Source: CAYWBW01 sp964456745
Lineage (GTDB): Bacteria > Patescibacteriota > Gracilibacteria > GCA-2401425 > JAJOLG01
DNA length: 64,000 nt
NCBI GenBank assembly: GCA_964456745.1
Contig: CAYWBW010000001.1
Span: forward strand, 100,948 to 164,947
Direction of reading: 5' to 3'
Shown: piece by piece, positions 12,793 to 23,346 of the stretch
Layout of the letters: each line of letters begins with the position of its first letter
Numbering within the stretch: position 1 is the first letter of the stretch
Notes under the pieces: model-generated
The model's database searches: none
Seen by the model: the letters and a program-made list of their open reading frames with translations, nothing else
What the model was told of the DNA's origin: nothing
Made by a program: the position numbers and the translations under genes

Positions 12793-13212
12793 TTAAGATT
12801 TTGGTTTTTTAGATCAGTATTTAGATCTTGATTGTTTTCTTCAGTCTACACCTTGCGTATCAAGTGTTCATCTAATTATATGATATCTAACTCAAGGTAA
12901 ATCTTTTACTCTTCCTCATCTTATTAATACAACAGAGTGTTCTTGTAAGTTGTGTCATTCTCATGGAATGTAGGCAGTTACCTCCATTCAGTTTGTAAGA
13001 CGTACTCTAGCAATTTTTCTTAAAGCAGAATTTGGTTTTTTTGGAGTAGCAGTTGTTACCCTTGTGCAAACTCATTTTTTAAATGGAGATCATCTTTTGA
13101 TTTTCACAATTCTACTTTTAATAGAATTAAAGGCAACTTGCATGGCAGGAGATTTACTCTTCTTGACTGATTGTTTCCTTCATTTTCTGATTAGCTGATT
13201 TACTGTAGGCAT
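12793..13212 (-). CDS. rpsL: 30S ribosomal protein S12
   Basis: ATG 13212 to TAA 12793, 139 aa. Nearly every stretch is canonical: 'MPTVNQLIRKGRK', 'TATPKKPNSALRKIARVRL', '[20 protein letters not shown]' and 'VKDLPGVRYHIIRG'. S12 lines the decoding centre. The PKKPNSALRK loop, where streptomycin-resistance changes occur, is wild-type like. First gene of the cluster, 35 bp before rpsG; no fusA follows. Confidence 0.98.
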
Positions 13213-13326
13213 ATAATTTTTTAAAAAAAAGCTAGGAAAGACTACTTAGCACAATGATAAAGTCAAGAAAAATATTAATTAAAAATTTTCTAGCTAGTTT
13301 GAAGTGAATATCGTGTTAGAAATATC

Positions 13327-14568
13327 TTAGTAATTTGGCATGTACTTAAGGGGATCAACTGTTTTTCATTTTACATGAAATTCAAAATGAAGATGTGGAC
13401 CAGTTGTTAAAATTCAGGCTCAAAAACTTCATGGAAGACCTCATGATAATCATATAATATCTCATTTTAAGATGGTGTCTCATTGCTTAACATTTATTTT
13501 GCTTAAGTGACCATATACAGTTTGTTTATTGCCTTTATGAACAAGAATTACATAAGAATAATCAAGTCAATTTGATTCAGTTTTTAAGACAAAAGAATTT
13601 GCTGCAGCTTTTACTTCAGTTCATTGATCTGCTTTAATATCAAGTCAGTTGTGGTTTATTCAAAAGCTTTCTTGGTAAGATTTGTCATTATAAAATGCAG
13701 TAATTCATTTTCATGGATCAGTAGGCCAAATAAAATCAGGTCATGTGTTAGAAAATTTTGAAACATCGTATGGATCTTGAGTACTGTCTCAAGAATCAAG
13801 ATTTTCTTCCATTTTTTCAATTCTTTGGGTATATAGTTTTTGATTTTTTTGAGCATTTTTTATTTCTATAAGTGTAGATAGTATTTTCTTTTTATTTAAC
13901 TCAATTTGTTTATTAAAATAATCCTCCTTTCATTTACTATGCTCTAATAGTGTGATTTTTGATTTTTTTATTTCAGAGATTTGAATTTCATTATTTTGAA
14001 TATTAGTTTTTGCTCTTTTTATTGCAGATTTTCTTTTATTAATTCTTTCAATTTCTTCCTCATGTTCAATTTTTTTATTAGTTAAATTGGCAAGATTTAG
14101 TTTATCAATATCTAAAGAAAGAATATCTTGTTTTTCATTGTCTATTCATAAAAAAGAAAATAAAGTGTTCAAGATTTTATAATTTTTCCAAAAAGGAATT
14201 TGTTTTTCTTCTCTAAAATGATCTAAAGTAATTCTTTTGATTTTATTTTTTTCTATTTCTTCCAATTGTTCGACCTCAAAAGATTTTTCAGTTTCGGAAA
14301 TAATATTGTCTTGGAGAAGCTTGATTTTTTCATTTAAAAGAGATCTGCTAACTTCTTTGCTTTTAATTAAATTATCAAGATATAAAATTTGACCAGATAA
14401 AGTTGTCATTTGCCCTTTCAGAGGAGTGATCTGTTTTTCAATATCTTTTATTTGTTTGTTTAAAGAATCAAGAGTGTGAATATTTGAATTTGCATAAACT
14501 AGATTAGTTATCAGGATTAGTGCTAATACTAAGCTTGAATAAATTTTGAATTTTAGATTTCAAAACAT
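13327..14568 (-). CDS. Secreted M23 murein hydrolase (EnvC-like)
   Basis: ATG 14568 to TAA 13327, 413 aa. A signal/anchor segment of about 25 residues is followed by a long coiled coil (roughly residues 30-270, Lys/Glu-rich) and a C-terminal M23 peptidase (LytM) domain. Zinc ligands are visible in 'NHNGLD' (about 304-309) and 'TTGPHLHFE' (HxH, about 391-395); 'VYGHLSKINVK' is also typical. It should cut peptide cross-links in peptidoglycan or activate amidases during division. Stands alone; divergent from the unknown gene at 14649. Confidence 0.92.
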
Positions 14569-14648
14569 GCTTTATTAGTTTTTTAATTGATTTAAGGAGT
14601 TAAATTAGCTTTAATCTAACTAAGTTAAAAATAAGATTTTATTATATT

Positions 14649-15719
14649 ATGTCAATTCCTCATAGTTCAGAAACTTTAAAACAGGTGGTACCTAGCTGAA
14701 GGGAAGCGGATATAGAGTGACAAAAAAATAGAACTAAAAATTCTTTAGCTGATTTGTTTTTATGAAAATGAGAACAGTCAAGTTTTCTTTGAAAATTGCT
14801 TAGATCTGCATTAGTTTCCTTGTTTTGAAAGGGTGATGTTGAGAAAGTTTATTGAAAAGCAGAGCGAGATTGAAATAATTATTATAGCACAAGGTGACAA
14901 GAAAGTGATAATAGCGTCGCAAATGAAAGTGTTAATGTGTGAGTTAGTATGAATACTAGTGAGAAGATCTGATATGATTCTGAGACGTCAAGCGAGAATG
15001 TTAATTCTGATAGCGGTTATAAATATGCAATAAATAACATTTGAACATGGCCTGATAATAATGCTGTTGCATTGTCTGCTTTAAGTGCTTTAGCAGCTAT
15101 TGAGAAAAATGAATGAAGATATGATTTGGTTGGAAGGGATGCAAAGTCAGATATTTCATTTTGAAGATATCAGTTTAATACTTATTGAGAATTGCCAGCA
15201 TTTTTAAAGTTCATAGAAGAGAATTCTTCAGGAGAAAAACTAGAGTTGGCAAAAGAGTTGAATTGAAAGATTACCAAAAGTGTGGAAAAAAACTGATCTA
15301 GTCGTGTAGACGTATTTGCATGAAATGATCTATTAATGACAAAACTTCGTCGTTTGGCTGTGTTGACAAAACATGATCAGGTAGAATATAAAACATCAAT
15401 AATTTTAGAAACAGTTAGAGATATTCGTCCAAACTTAAAAGATAGAATTAGCCAGCATCCACAATTGAAAGAAATATTAACTTTTATATTAGATACTCAA
15501 AATTGGAGACCAGTAACATTGGAAGATGCTTATGATTATGCAGTAAATAATCCAAGTATTGATATTTTTGATGCATTAATAGAAGGAAGGAAAAGGTCTG
15601 TGAAAGAGCTTGATAAAATTTATGATCCTATTGAGTTTGGAAAAAAACAATATACAAGAGTGCAATTGCATAATATAAGGGGGAAAAAATTATTTCCTGA
15701 AAAGTTTTCAACTGTTTAG
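14649..15719 (+). CDS. Unknown protein, 356 aa
   Basis: ATG 14649 to TAG 15717. The first ~220 residues carry many TGA-Gly codons, while the last ~130 residues (from about 15336) contain none, so this part is also open in the standard code. No signal peptide or membrane segment. The N-terminal part is polar with Asn/Ser-rich stretches; the C-terminal part is alpha-helical, with 'VRDIRPNLKDRISQHPQLKE'. No family recognised. Convergent repeats and a hairpin follow it. Confidence 0.7.
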
Positions 15720-15793
15720 TCTTAGTTTAATTATATACCCTCTCTAAAGTTTTTCTAAGAATATCCCAATGGGGCAAAACTTGCTTTAAACAA

Positions 15794-15908
15794 AGCATCT
15801 GTCTTTGCGAGCAAAGCGAAGCAATCCATCTGCAATAATGTCTTTAACTGGCATATGGATTGCTTCTTCACTTCATTTCATTACGTTCATCGCAAAGACG
15901 ATCTGCTT
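15794..15908. repeat. Large imperfect palindromic intergenic element
   Basis: Left arm 'gtctttgcgagcaaagcgaa' continuing into gcaatccat is matched by a right arm (atggattgcttc ... cgcaaagacg), giving a long imperfect hairpin about 115 nt in length. The 'tgcgagc...gaagcaatcc' core resembles palindromic elements seen between genes in many bacteria. It is not coding on either strand. Confidence 0.75.
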
Positions 15909-16073
15909 AAAAAATGAATACATTTGATAAATTAATTTGCATTTAAAATTAATTATGTTATTTTGCTCGCAAATTAATAATATAGGATTATGAAGCGCCT
16001 GTTTACCAAGAGCCTGTTGAGGAAGTGAGTTAATTAATTAATGTTTATATCTTTAAGATAGTGTATTATTTCG

Positions 16074-16100
16074 TAGAGACAAAGCATTGCTTTGTCTCTA
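16074..16100. repeat. Perfect 13-bp stem hairpin
   Basis: tagagacaaagca and tgctttgtctcta pair perfectly around a single T. The sequence belongs to the 'GTAGAGACAAGGC' type of intergenic hairpin that occurs in many unrelated bacteria. No T tract follows, so it is a repeat rather than a terminator. The rest of 15909-16223 shows no gene. Confidence 0.7.
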
Positions 16101-16223
16101 TGTGAGTGTTGAAAATAATTCTCAAAGTTTCATAAAATATTTAGGATATATGACAATGTATACAAAAATTCTCCTTGACAAATTTGCATTAATGAATAAA
16201 ATATGTTACTATAACAAAATAAA

Positions 16224-16715
16224 ATGTCTCACGAAACAGGTCCAAAACAAGATCATTTAGACGTTGCTCTATCATGATTAAAAAAGGTTGATAAAAATAA
16301 TATCGAATTAATATATGATTTCATAGATCAATTTTATGGTGAGTGAGGATATTTGGAAAATTTTATTCAACCTGATTATTCAAATGCAAATATAGTTAAA
16401 AATGTACTTGAAAGATTGGAAATTGTTAAAAGTAAAATTACTGTAATATTATTTGCAGAGTTGAATGTTATAACTGCTCAGGAGATTGATATTTATATAA
16501 GAAGTAAAAATTATGATTTTTTGTGAATGATTATTAGGAATAAGGATAAGGAAAATTCAGTAACAGCACCATGTGTTATATTGAGTTCAGGTGAATTAGA
16601 AGCTCTTAGTTCCTGATTTGGAAAAATTAGCGGTCCATGGTCCTTTCAGCCTAAGATTTCCAGATGATTGATTAGGAAATTACTTGGGTCAGTTGGAGTA
16701 AAATCAAAAAAATAA
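16224..16715 (+). CDS. Unknown protein, 163 aa
   Basis: ATG 16224 to TAA 16713. Acidic, mostly alpha-helical N-terminal two thirds ('NIELIYDFIDQFYG', 'NVLERLEIVKSKIT'), then 'CVILSSGELEALSSGFGKIS' and a basic end. No signal peptide or membrane segment. Converges with tsf. Family not recognised. Confidence 0.66.
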
Positions 16716-16753
16716 TATGTGTATTATAAATCAATTTAGATAGGTGTATTTTC

Positions 16754-17527
16754 CTAAATCGCAATCCTCACAAATCCAACAATTCCAGCTCAATTATCTT
16801 GTGCAAAGCCTTCACAGGTTTTAGAATTATCTTTTACAAAAGCCTGGGTTTTTAGAGCATTTTCTTCTCTAAATTTCTTTTCTTTTCAAATAAGAATATT
16901 TCCGATTATTTGTTCTGGTTTTCATTCATTCTGAAGTTGTACAGTCCATATTTCTTTTTCTTTATCAATAAGAGAAGAGTCAACTTCGCTTGGATCTGTA
17001 TAAGATGGACTCATCGCAGCTGCGTGCATTGCTATATCTTTTGCAATTTCCTCTGATCATCAAGTTAGTTGAACCACAACTCATATTTTTCAATTTGAAT
17101 GAATATATGAACCACTTACTTCACTCTCTATTACTTGAATTTCTTCTACTTTAAGATTTTCTCAAATTTTTCAAATTAATCCTTTAATTTCATTTTCTGA
17201 TTTTTCTGAAGCTGCGCTTATTCATGAAGATAAAGCTTCTGATAATATTGATTCAGCGAACTCTTTAATATTATCATTTTTTGCAACGAAGTCTGTTTCA
17301 CATCATATTTTTAAAATTGCAGTTTTATTTCATTCAGTTTTTATGAAAACTCTTCATTCTCAAGTTTCTCTTCCAGATTTTTCTGCAGCTTTGCTTTCTC
17401 ATTTTTTTCTAAGAACTTCAATTGCTTTGTCTTCATCTCATCAAGCTTCTTCTAAAGCCTTTTTACATGCCATCATTCACACTCATGTTCTTTTTCTTAA
17501 ATCGTTTACCATTGAAGCAGTTATCAT
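16754..17527 (-). CDS. tsf: Elongation factor Ts
   Basis: ATG 17527 to TAG 16754, 257 aa. Motifs: 'LRKRTGVGMMACKKALEEAG', with the TGVGMM core that contacts EF-Tu, 'AAEKSGRETGEGRV' and 'CETDFVAKN'. EF-Ts recharges EF-Tu by exchanging GDP for GTP. The dimer-interface part is shorter than in E. coli (283 aa). TGA occupies the conserved glycines. It is 3.2 kb from rpsB and not in an obvious operon. Confidence 0.97.
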
Positions 17528-17672
17528 TGTATATTTGGTTATATAAATAAATCTTAAACGAGTTTATTTGTTTAAAGCGATATTTCAAGTAGAAGTTTGA
17601 ATAATTTTTTATTTTGTTTGGAAATTTTAATAAAAAATGATAAACTTCTTAACAACTATTAATTTAAAATAA

Positions 17673-18428
17673 TTGAAAAATCTTAAATCTATCTTGTGAC
17701 TTCTTCTTAAAATCTTAAATGCAATTTTTGTTTGAATTACTATTTGCTTATTTTTAATAGTAATTTTTAAAAGGGAATGGTTTGAGTTATTTTTTGAATG
17801 GTTAAAAATATTTGTTGAATGACTTTGAGATTGGAATTATCTAATTGTATTTCTGATATCTATTATAGAATCTTTTCCTGTGCTTTGAGTAGTTGTGCCT
17901 GGTCAACAAGCGATGCTTATAGTGTGATGAGTAGCATGAAATATAAACTTAATGCCAATAATAGTAAGTGCTTGAGTTTGAACTCTTATTTGAAATTATA
18001 TTTGATTTTTACTTTGAAATATTTATTGAAAAGATTTTTTTAGAAAATATTGAAATTGGTTTTGAGTTTGAGAAACAGAGATGAAATATATTAAGAGTTC
18101 AGTAATAAAAAACGGGTGATGGTTTGTGATTTTTGGAAAATTCCACAATACAACAAGAGCTTTTATTCCGTTTATAGTTTGATCAATGAAAATGGATAAA
18201 TGAAAGTTTTGGATTTATAATTTTATAGGTTCAATTATATGGTCCACTGTTATAATTCTTCTTTGAACTGTATTTGTTGAATATTACAAAGAAGTTTTGG
18301 ATTATATTTGATATGTATTTACAGCTATTTTTATATGATGATGAATTTATATTTATTTCTTTAAAAGAGAGGGGTTTAAGCAATATATTAAAGATAAGGA
18401 GAAAGAGATTGAGGGGATGATAAGATAA
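17673..18428 (+). CDS. DedA/VTT-family membrane protein, 251 aa
   Basis: TTG 17673 (first start after the stop at 17670) to TAA 18426. It has a hydrophobic N-terminal helix ('ILNAIFVGITICLFLIVIF'), then the DedA signature: 'IESFPVLGVVVPGQQAMLIV', a glycine-rich re-entrant part, 'FGKFHNTTRAFIPFIVGSMK' and further membrane helices. DedA proteins are inner-membrane proteins linked to lipid-carrier or phospholipid scrambling. The His in 'GKFHNTTRAF' replaces the more usual Arg. No ATG or GTG is available upstream, so the TTG start is likely. Confidence 0.87.
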
Positions 18429-18455
18429 TTTTAATTTAAAGTTTTTAATTTTTAA

Positions 18456-18689
18456 TTATGGATCTTGTTTTAGGCTTTTTTCTAATGCTCTTTCTACAAA
18501 TTTATTCAGTGAAATGTTTTCTTTTACCGCACTTGCATAGGCTTGTTTGTGTAAATGTCATTTTATTCTTACGTTAAATATTCCTTTAAATTCTTTTTCA
18601 GGTTTTTTTCATAGTTTTTTGCATGAATCTATATAGTCTTCCACGCTTTGTTTAAATTCTTTTTCAAGATCTGCAACATTAATATTGTT
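18456..18689 (-). pseudogene. Truncated HicB antitoxin
   Basis: A 78-codon frame without a proper start: an in-frame TAG lies directly upstream at 18690-18692. It begins at 'NINVADLEKEFKQSVEDYID' and ends with the DNA-binding part 'SLNKFVERALEKSLKQDP'. These match the middle and C-terminal half of HicB-family antitoxins; the first ~45 residues are missing and no hicA follows. The break lies beside intergenic repeat copy 2, which may mark the deletion or insertion point. Confidence 0.78.
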
Positions 18690-18701
18690 CTAAGTGACCT
18701 G

Positions 18702-18741
18702 AGCAGCTGGATTCCTCACAAGTTCGGAAAGACGGTCTTTT
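18702..18741. repeat. Short intergenic repeat, copy 2
   Basis: gagcagctggattcctcaca followed by agttcggaaagacggtcttt; compare 10362-10402. The two copies share gagcag-tggattcctc and tcgga-(a/c)gacggt. It abuts the truncated HicB reading frame. Confidence 0.55.
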
Positions 18742-18815
18742 AGTTTATTTAAAAATTAGTATAATTATACTAAATGTTTTATAAAAATTAATTATAACTT
18801 AATCAAAATATCATC

Positions 18816-19565
18816 TTGATTCCAATAAAAACAAAAGAGCAAATCCAAGCTATGAGAGAGGGCTGAAAGATTTTGAAAAAAATTCATGAATGAGTTTGAA
18901 AGATTATAAAAGCTTGAATTTCCACAATGGATTTGGAAATTGAAGCAGTTAAGTTGTTTGAAAAATATAAGACAACACCGAGTTTTAAATGATATCAAAA
19001 ATATCCTTGTGTGCTTTGTACTTCTGTAAATGAAGTTGTTGTACATGGTATTCCATCAAAGGATGTTATCATAAACGATTGAGATGTTGTTAGTGTTGAT
19101 TGTGGTTCATTTTACAAATGAATGCATACAGATTCTTGCATAACTTATTTTGTTTGAACAGTGAGTCCTGAGATACATCATTTATCAGAAACAGTTAAAA
19201 AAGCTTTGATGAAATGAATAAAGCAAGTGAAACCATGAGCTAGAGTATGAGATATTGAAAGCGTTGTTCAGAAAACATTACAGAGAAGCGGATATTGTCC
19301 AATATATGATTGTACTGGTCATGGGGTTTGAAAAAATTTGCATGAAAAACCAGAGATATTAAATTATTGAAAAAAATGAAAATGAGAATTATTAAAAGAA
19401 TGAATGTGTCTTGCAATAGAACCATCTGCCACACTCGGAACTGAAAGAGAAACTTATAATAAAAATTGAGATAAATGGACCTTGGTTGCTAAGGACGAAG
19501 CGCTTTGTGTGCAATGGGAGCATACTGTTGTGGTGACCAGGGATGGGTTTGAGATTTTGACTTAG
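18816..19565 (+). CDS. map: Methionine aminopeptidase, type I
   Basis: TTG 18816 to TAG 19563, 249 aa. The chain starts MIPIKTKEQIQAMREGGKIL, as in type I MetAP. Metal ligands are present: Asp in 'SVDCGSFYKG' (~95), Asp in 'HTDSC' (~106), His in 'TGHGVG' (~168), Glu in 'AIEPSA' (~202) and Glu in 'QWEHTVVVT' (~235); 'NEVVVHGIPS' is also conserved. Removes the initiator Met from new proteins. An insertion-free, normal-length enzyme. TTG is the only start after the upstream TAA. Confidence 0.95.
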
Positions 19566-19733
19566 TTTAGTTTGATTTAGGAAATTTATAGATCTAGCCT
19601 GCTTTTGTGTAATTAATTTTTAAATTTTTTCATTTTTAAATTATTAAAATAAATCTCAATTTTTAACTTTTAAATTGCAAATCTGTTGTATTAATATAGT
19701 TTTATTATATTTAAAGTAATTTTATAAACTATA

Positions 19734-20153
19734 ATGTATACACAGCTAAGGTGGAAACAAAGGTATCAGAATTTTGAAAAAGCTTTTATTAGGCTTTCTA
19801 ATGCTGTTGTTAGATTTAAGCAGACACCAGATGATGAACTAATTCTTGAGTGATTGGTACAAACATATGAATTTACTTATGAGTTAGCTATAAATACAAT
19901 AAGAGATTTTTTAATTAACGAAGATAGTGTTGATTATAATGGTTCAAAAACAATTATTAAAAAAGCTCTACAGTATAAGATAATCGATGATGGACATGTT
20001 TGGATGAGTGCAATTCAAGATAGGAATTTAACTTCTCATACTTACGATGAGAAAATTGCAAAATTAGTAGTTAATAATATTTGTAATAAATATTTCTCTA
20101 TACTAGAGAAGTTGAATAATTTTTTTAAGTTAAAATATTGAAATGATAGCTAG
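19734..20153 (+). CDS. HepT/HI0074-like partner of MNT nucleotidyltransferase
   Basis: ATG 19734 to TAG 20151, 139 aa. It matches the nucleotidyltransferase-substrate-binding (HI0074/HepT-like) family: 'LRWKQRYQNFEKAFIRL', 'FEFTYELA'-like 'TYEFTYELAINTIRDFL', 'DDGHVWMSAIQDRNLTSHTY'. The R-x4-6-H motif common to HEPN toxins is seen as 'DRNLTSH'. Its last 11 bases overlap the MNT gene downstream, so the two are translated together as a toxin-antitoxin-like pair; in HepT/MNT systems the MNT protein neutralises the HEPN protein by nucleotide addition. Confidence 0.88.
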
Positions 20154-20472
20154 TACTGATATATATGGTTTTAGACCTTGAGACAGAAAGGCAATGAATG
20201 AGATATTTCAAAATCATCCAGAATTAAATAAGGTAATAATATTTGGCTCTAGAGCTTTACATACTTTTAATAATGCTTCTGATGTTGATTTTGCCATTTC
20301 CTATAATGGAGCAGATAGGTTGAGCACTTTGTCATCTATTAAATATAAACTTGAAGAAGAGACAGGTATGCCATATTTTTTTGATGTAATTGATTTAGAT
20401 AATATATCATCAAAAGAACTTGCTTATCACATAGAAAAGCATTGAATTGTTTTTTATGAAAAGGTTTTATAA
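20143..20472 (+). CDS. MNT-type minimal nucleotidyltransferase
   Basis: ATG 20143 to TAA 20470, 109 aa. The pol-beta-type core is clear: 'VIIFGSRALH' (GS at ~36) and 'SDVDFAISY' (D-x-D at ~47-49). Length is typical of minimal nucleotidyltransferases. The start overlaps the end of the HEPN-like gene by 11 bp in another frame. It is the likely antitoxin of the pair. Confidence 0.88.
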
Positions 20473-20541
20473 TTCCCCACATTAACTTGTATAATATAAT
20501 AATTTAGTCTAACTTTAAGAAAGAAAAAAATCTAACAATTT

Positions 20542-21612
20542 ATGAAAATTTCCTTAAAAACAGGTCAGCAATTTAATTGAGATAATTTTGGTGCATTAAC
20601 AGAAAGTTATTGAGAAGTTGTTTTTAATACTTGAGTAACTTGATACGAACTTACATTAACAGACCCATCATACAAAGATCAGATAATTGTATTTACTCAA
20701 CCTCTTATTTGAAATTATTGAATTCCATGAGGGGAGAGAGATGAGTATTGAATATTAAAGAATTTTGAAAGTGAAAAAATATGGGCAAAGTGAGTAATTG
20801 TTTCTGAGTATTCAAAAGATTATTCTCACTGGAGGGCAGTAGAGTCTTTGTGAGATTGGCTAAAAAAACAAAATATTCCTTGAATCACTTGAGTTGATAC
20901 CAGAGCGCTTACAAAAATACTTAGAAATCAATGATCAACACTTTGAGCAATACTTAATGATGAGACTAATCTTTCTAAAACAATAAAAGATCCTAATGAA
21001 AGAAATTTGGCTTGAGAGTGTTCAACTGGTAAGGTGCAAGAATATGAGCCAAAAAATCCAATTTGAAAAACAATACTTTTATATGATTTTTGAGTTAAAA
21101 ATAATATTATAAGAGAATTTCTAAAAAGAGGAGTAAAAGTAATAAGAGCACCATTTGATGCCAAGGCTAAGGATTTTAAATTTGACTGACTTTTTATGAG
21201 CAATGGTCCTTGAGATCCTAATAAAACTGCTAAATTTGTAACTGATTCTATCGAATATACAATGCGCGAAAATATTCCAATATTTTGAATATGTCTTTGA
21301 AATCAAATTTTATGATTAGCAGCTTGAGCAAAAATAGAAAAAATGCCTTATTGACACCGATGAATAAATCAACCATGTATAAATCTAGAAACTTGAAGTT
21401 GTTATATCACAAGTCAAAATCATTGATTTGCTATTGTTGAAAAAGGCTTGCCAAAAGACTGGGAAACTTGGTGGAAAAATGCTAATGATCAAACTATTGA
21501 GTGAATAAAACATAAAAGCAAAAACTTTAGGTCGGTACAATTTCATCCCGAAAGTGCTCCATGACCTGAAGATACTTGTTTTTTATTTGATGAGTTTGTA
21601 GCAAGTATTTAA
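20542..21612 (+). CDS. carA: Carbamoyl-phosphate synthase small subunit
   Basis: ATG 20542 to TAA 21610, 356 aa. The N-terminal domain has 'VVFNTGVTGYELTLTDPSYK' and 'GITGVDTRALTKILRN'. The glutaminase domain has 'FMSNGPGDPN', the nucleophile Cys in 'FGICLGNQIL' (~250) and His-Glu in 'VQFHPESAPGP' (~334). It supplies ammonia from glutamine to CarB for carbamoyl phosphate. carB is not in the window. Its last 4 bases overlap the end of the convergent pyrophosphatase gene. Confidence 0.96.
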
Positions 21613-22529
21613 GAAAAATACTTGGTAAGTACTGGTACAATATCTAGTTTCCTAGAAACTTTATTTCACAAATCACAAAGATGTTCTTCTTTTTTCCATC
21701 AAAGCAGTTTTTCATAAACTAAAGATTCGTCATCTCATGGGACTATAGTGAGATTTGTTTGATTTATAATATCTACAATTGAAAGTGAAACAAAGTCTAA
21801 TCCTTGTTGTTTCATTTCTATCATTGCTTCGACGATTTCTATTTTTCTTCAAAGTGCATAATCAGGATTTGTTGTTTCCAAGACTCAAAGACCAATTTTT
21901 TTGTCTCAAAATTGATATTCTTTATAATCAGTTTTAATAACCTGCTTGGGAGAAATATCTCAAAGATTAGATTTGGCTTTAAACATTTCAAGAGAGTATT
22001 CTTCTAAGTTTTCATATCATGCAATTTTATTTAGATTTTCAATTGTTTGTCTATCCTCAGTTGTAGTTGTTGGAGCTCTGAAAAACATAGTATCTGAAAT
22101 GATTGCAGATATTATTAACTTGGCAATAGGTTTATCTATTTCAACTCAATGTTCTTTAAATAGTTTTGCGATTATTGTATTTGTAGATCATACTCTTTCA
22201 ATTCTTACAAAAGGAACTCATGGACTTGAAAATCATCATACTTTATGATGATCAATAACAGCAACAATTTCATACTGATCTCTTTCAGGTATAGACTGAA
22301 TAGCTTCATTATGATCAACTAAAGCAATTTTAGATTCTGGCTGAAGAGAGGTTGTAATTGGTGGACTATCAATTCACAGACGATTTAAAATAAATTTAGT
22401 TTCATTATTTGTTTCTCAAAGGGCAATTGCAGTGGATTCAATACTTCTTTTTTCTAGAAATTTTTGGTAAACAATTGAAGCAATTATCGAATCTGTGTCT
22501 GGACATGTGTGTGAAATTATGTAGATCAT
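21609..22529 (-). CDS. ppaC: Manganese-dependent inorganic pyrophosphatase
   Basis: ATG 22529 to TAA 21609, 306 aa, the normal family length. DHH-type motifs: 'SHTCPDTDSIIAS' (Asp11, Asp13), 'ALVDHNEAIQS' (~74), 'AVIDHHKVGG' (~93) and, in the C-terminal DHHA2 domain, 'NKVSRKLDIVPVL'. It hydrolyses pyrophosphate with Mn2+. The usual His of the first motif (GHxNPDTDS) is kept as SHTCPDTDS. Single gene. Confidence 0.94.
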
Positions 22530-22558
22530 GGGAGTTTTATTTAATTGTTAATATTTTA

Positions 22559-22585
22559 TCATTCCTGCGGAGGCAGGAATCTAGT
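22559..22585. repeat. Short palindromic repeat
   Basis: 'cattcctgcggaggcaggaa' followed by tctag: the arms attcctgc and gcaggaat pair around gga(g). It is a common type of intergenic palindrome and lies between the pyrophosphatase start and the RelE-like remnant. Confidence 0.6.
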
Positions 22586-22628
22586 TTAAGTATATTCTTA
22601 TAACTTTATGAAACAATATTTTTTCTGA

Positions 22629-22887
22629 TTATAAATAAACTTTATCTCTATGTTCAATATCCGCTATTAGAAATACATTCTTATTTTTTAAAAATATTCA
22701 AATAATTCTATAGTTTCAAATTCTAAATCTATGAGTAAGCGGTTCAAAATTTATAAGCTCTTTGCTAAAAGATAATGGATTTTTTTGTTTAATAAACCAG
22801 TCCATTTTATCAATAATTCTTAATGATAATTTTTTATCAATTTTTTTTTAATTTTCTAATTGATTTAGAACTGTATTGCAAATTCAT
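22629..22887 (-). pseudogene. RelE/ParE-like toxin with 1-nt frameshift
   Basis: ATG 22885-22887 opens 'MNLQYSSKSIRKLKKK'; after a run of nine A (minus strand, 22841-22849) the frame meets TGA TAA. One A fewer restores an 85-residue toxin continuing 'DKKLSLRIIDKMDWFI', 'HRFRIGNYRIIGIFL' and 'FLIADIEHRDKVYL', ending at TAA 22629. This is the RelE/ParE fold with the usual R-x-R-I-G-x-Y-R-I-I core. The ATG overlaps the antitoxin stop (TAATG). It is either inactivated, restored by slippage on the A run, or a sequencing error. Confidence 0.8.
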
Positions 22888-23144
22888 TAATTTGAAATTA
22901 TTTTTCTAAGCTTTTTAGAACCATAAGTTTTTTTGTTTTTATAGTCATCAATAGCTTGTAAGCCAGATTGTTGAAGTTCAATATTTTTTAAAGCTATTTC
23001 AATAGCTTTTTCAATTTCTGGATGATAGGGTGCTAGAATGCTTGATGGCTGTGAGTGTTTCATGACAATAAAATAATTATTTCAAGTTACTCAAGAAGAT
23101 TGGGTTTTGATAAGTTGCCTTGTTGATATGTAATTTTTTTGCAT
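22887..23144 (-). CDS. Antitoxin of the RelE-like pair
   Basis: ATG 23144 to TAA 22887, 85 aa. Begins 'MQKNYISTRQLIKTQSS', with a Phd/YefM-like N-terminus ('NYFIVMKHSQPSSILAPYHP'), then an acidic helix and a basic tail. The gene overlaps the toxin start by one base, the common antitoxin-first order. Assigned mostly from context and general pattern. The 200 bp upstream (23145-23346) hold no gene. Confidence 0.72.
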
Positions 23145-23346
23145 AATATTAATTAATTTGTAATACATATAGCATATCATTTGTATTACAAATGTTCAAT
23201 AATTTATTAATTTATTTTATAATATCATTTTTGTGTTAATTTTTTGTTAATTTACAAAACCACAAAACACAAGAAATCTCAAACATTTTCAAGTCCTCTT
23301 AAATGCTTTGTAACAGTTTTTCTGCTATAATAGTATGATTTATTTT

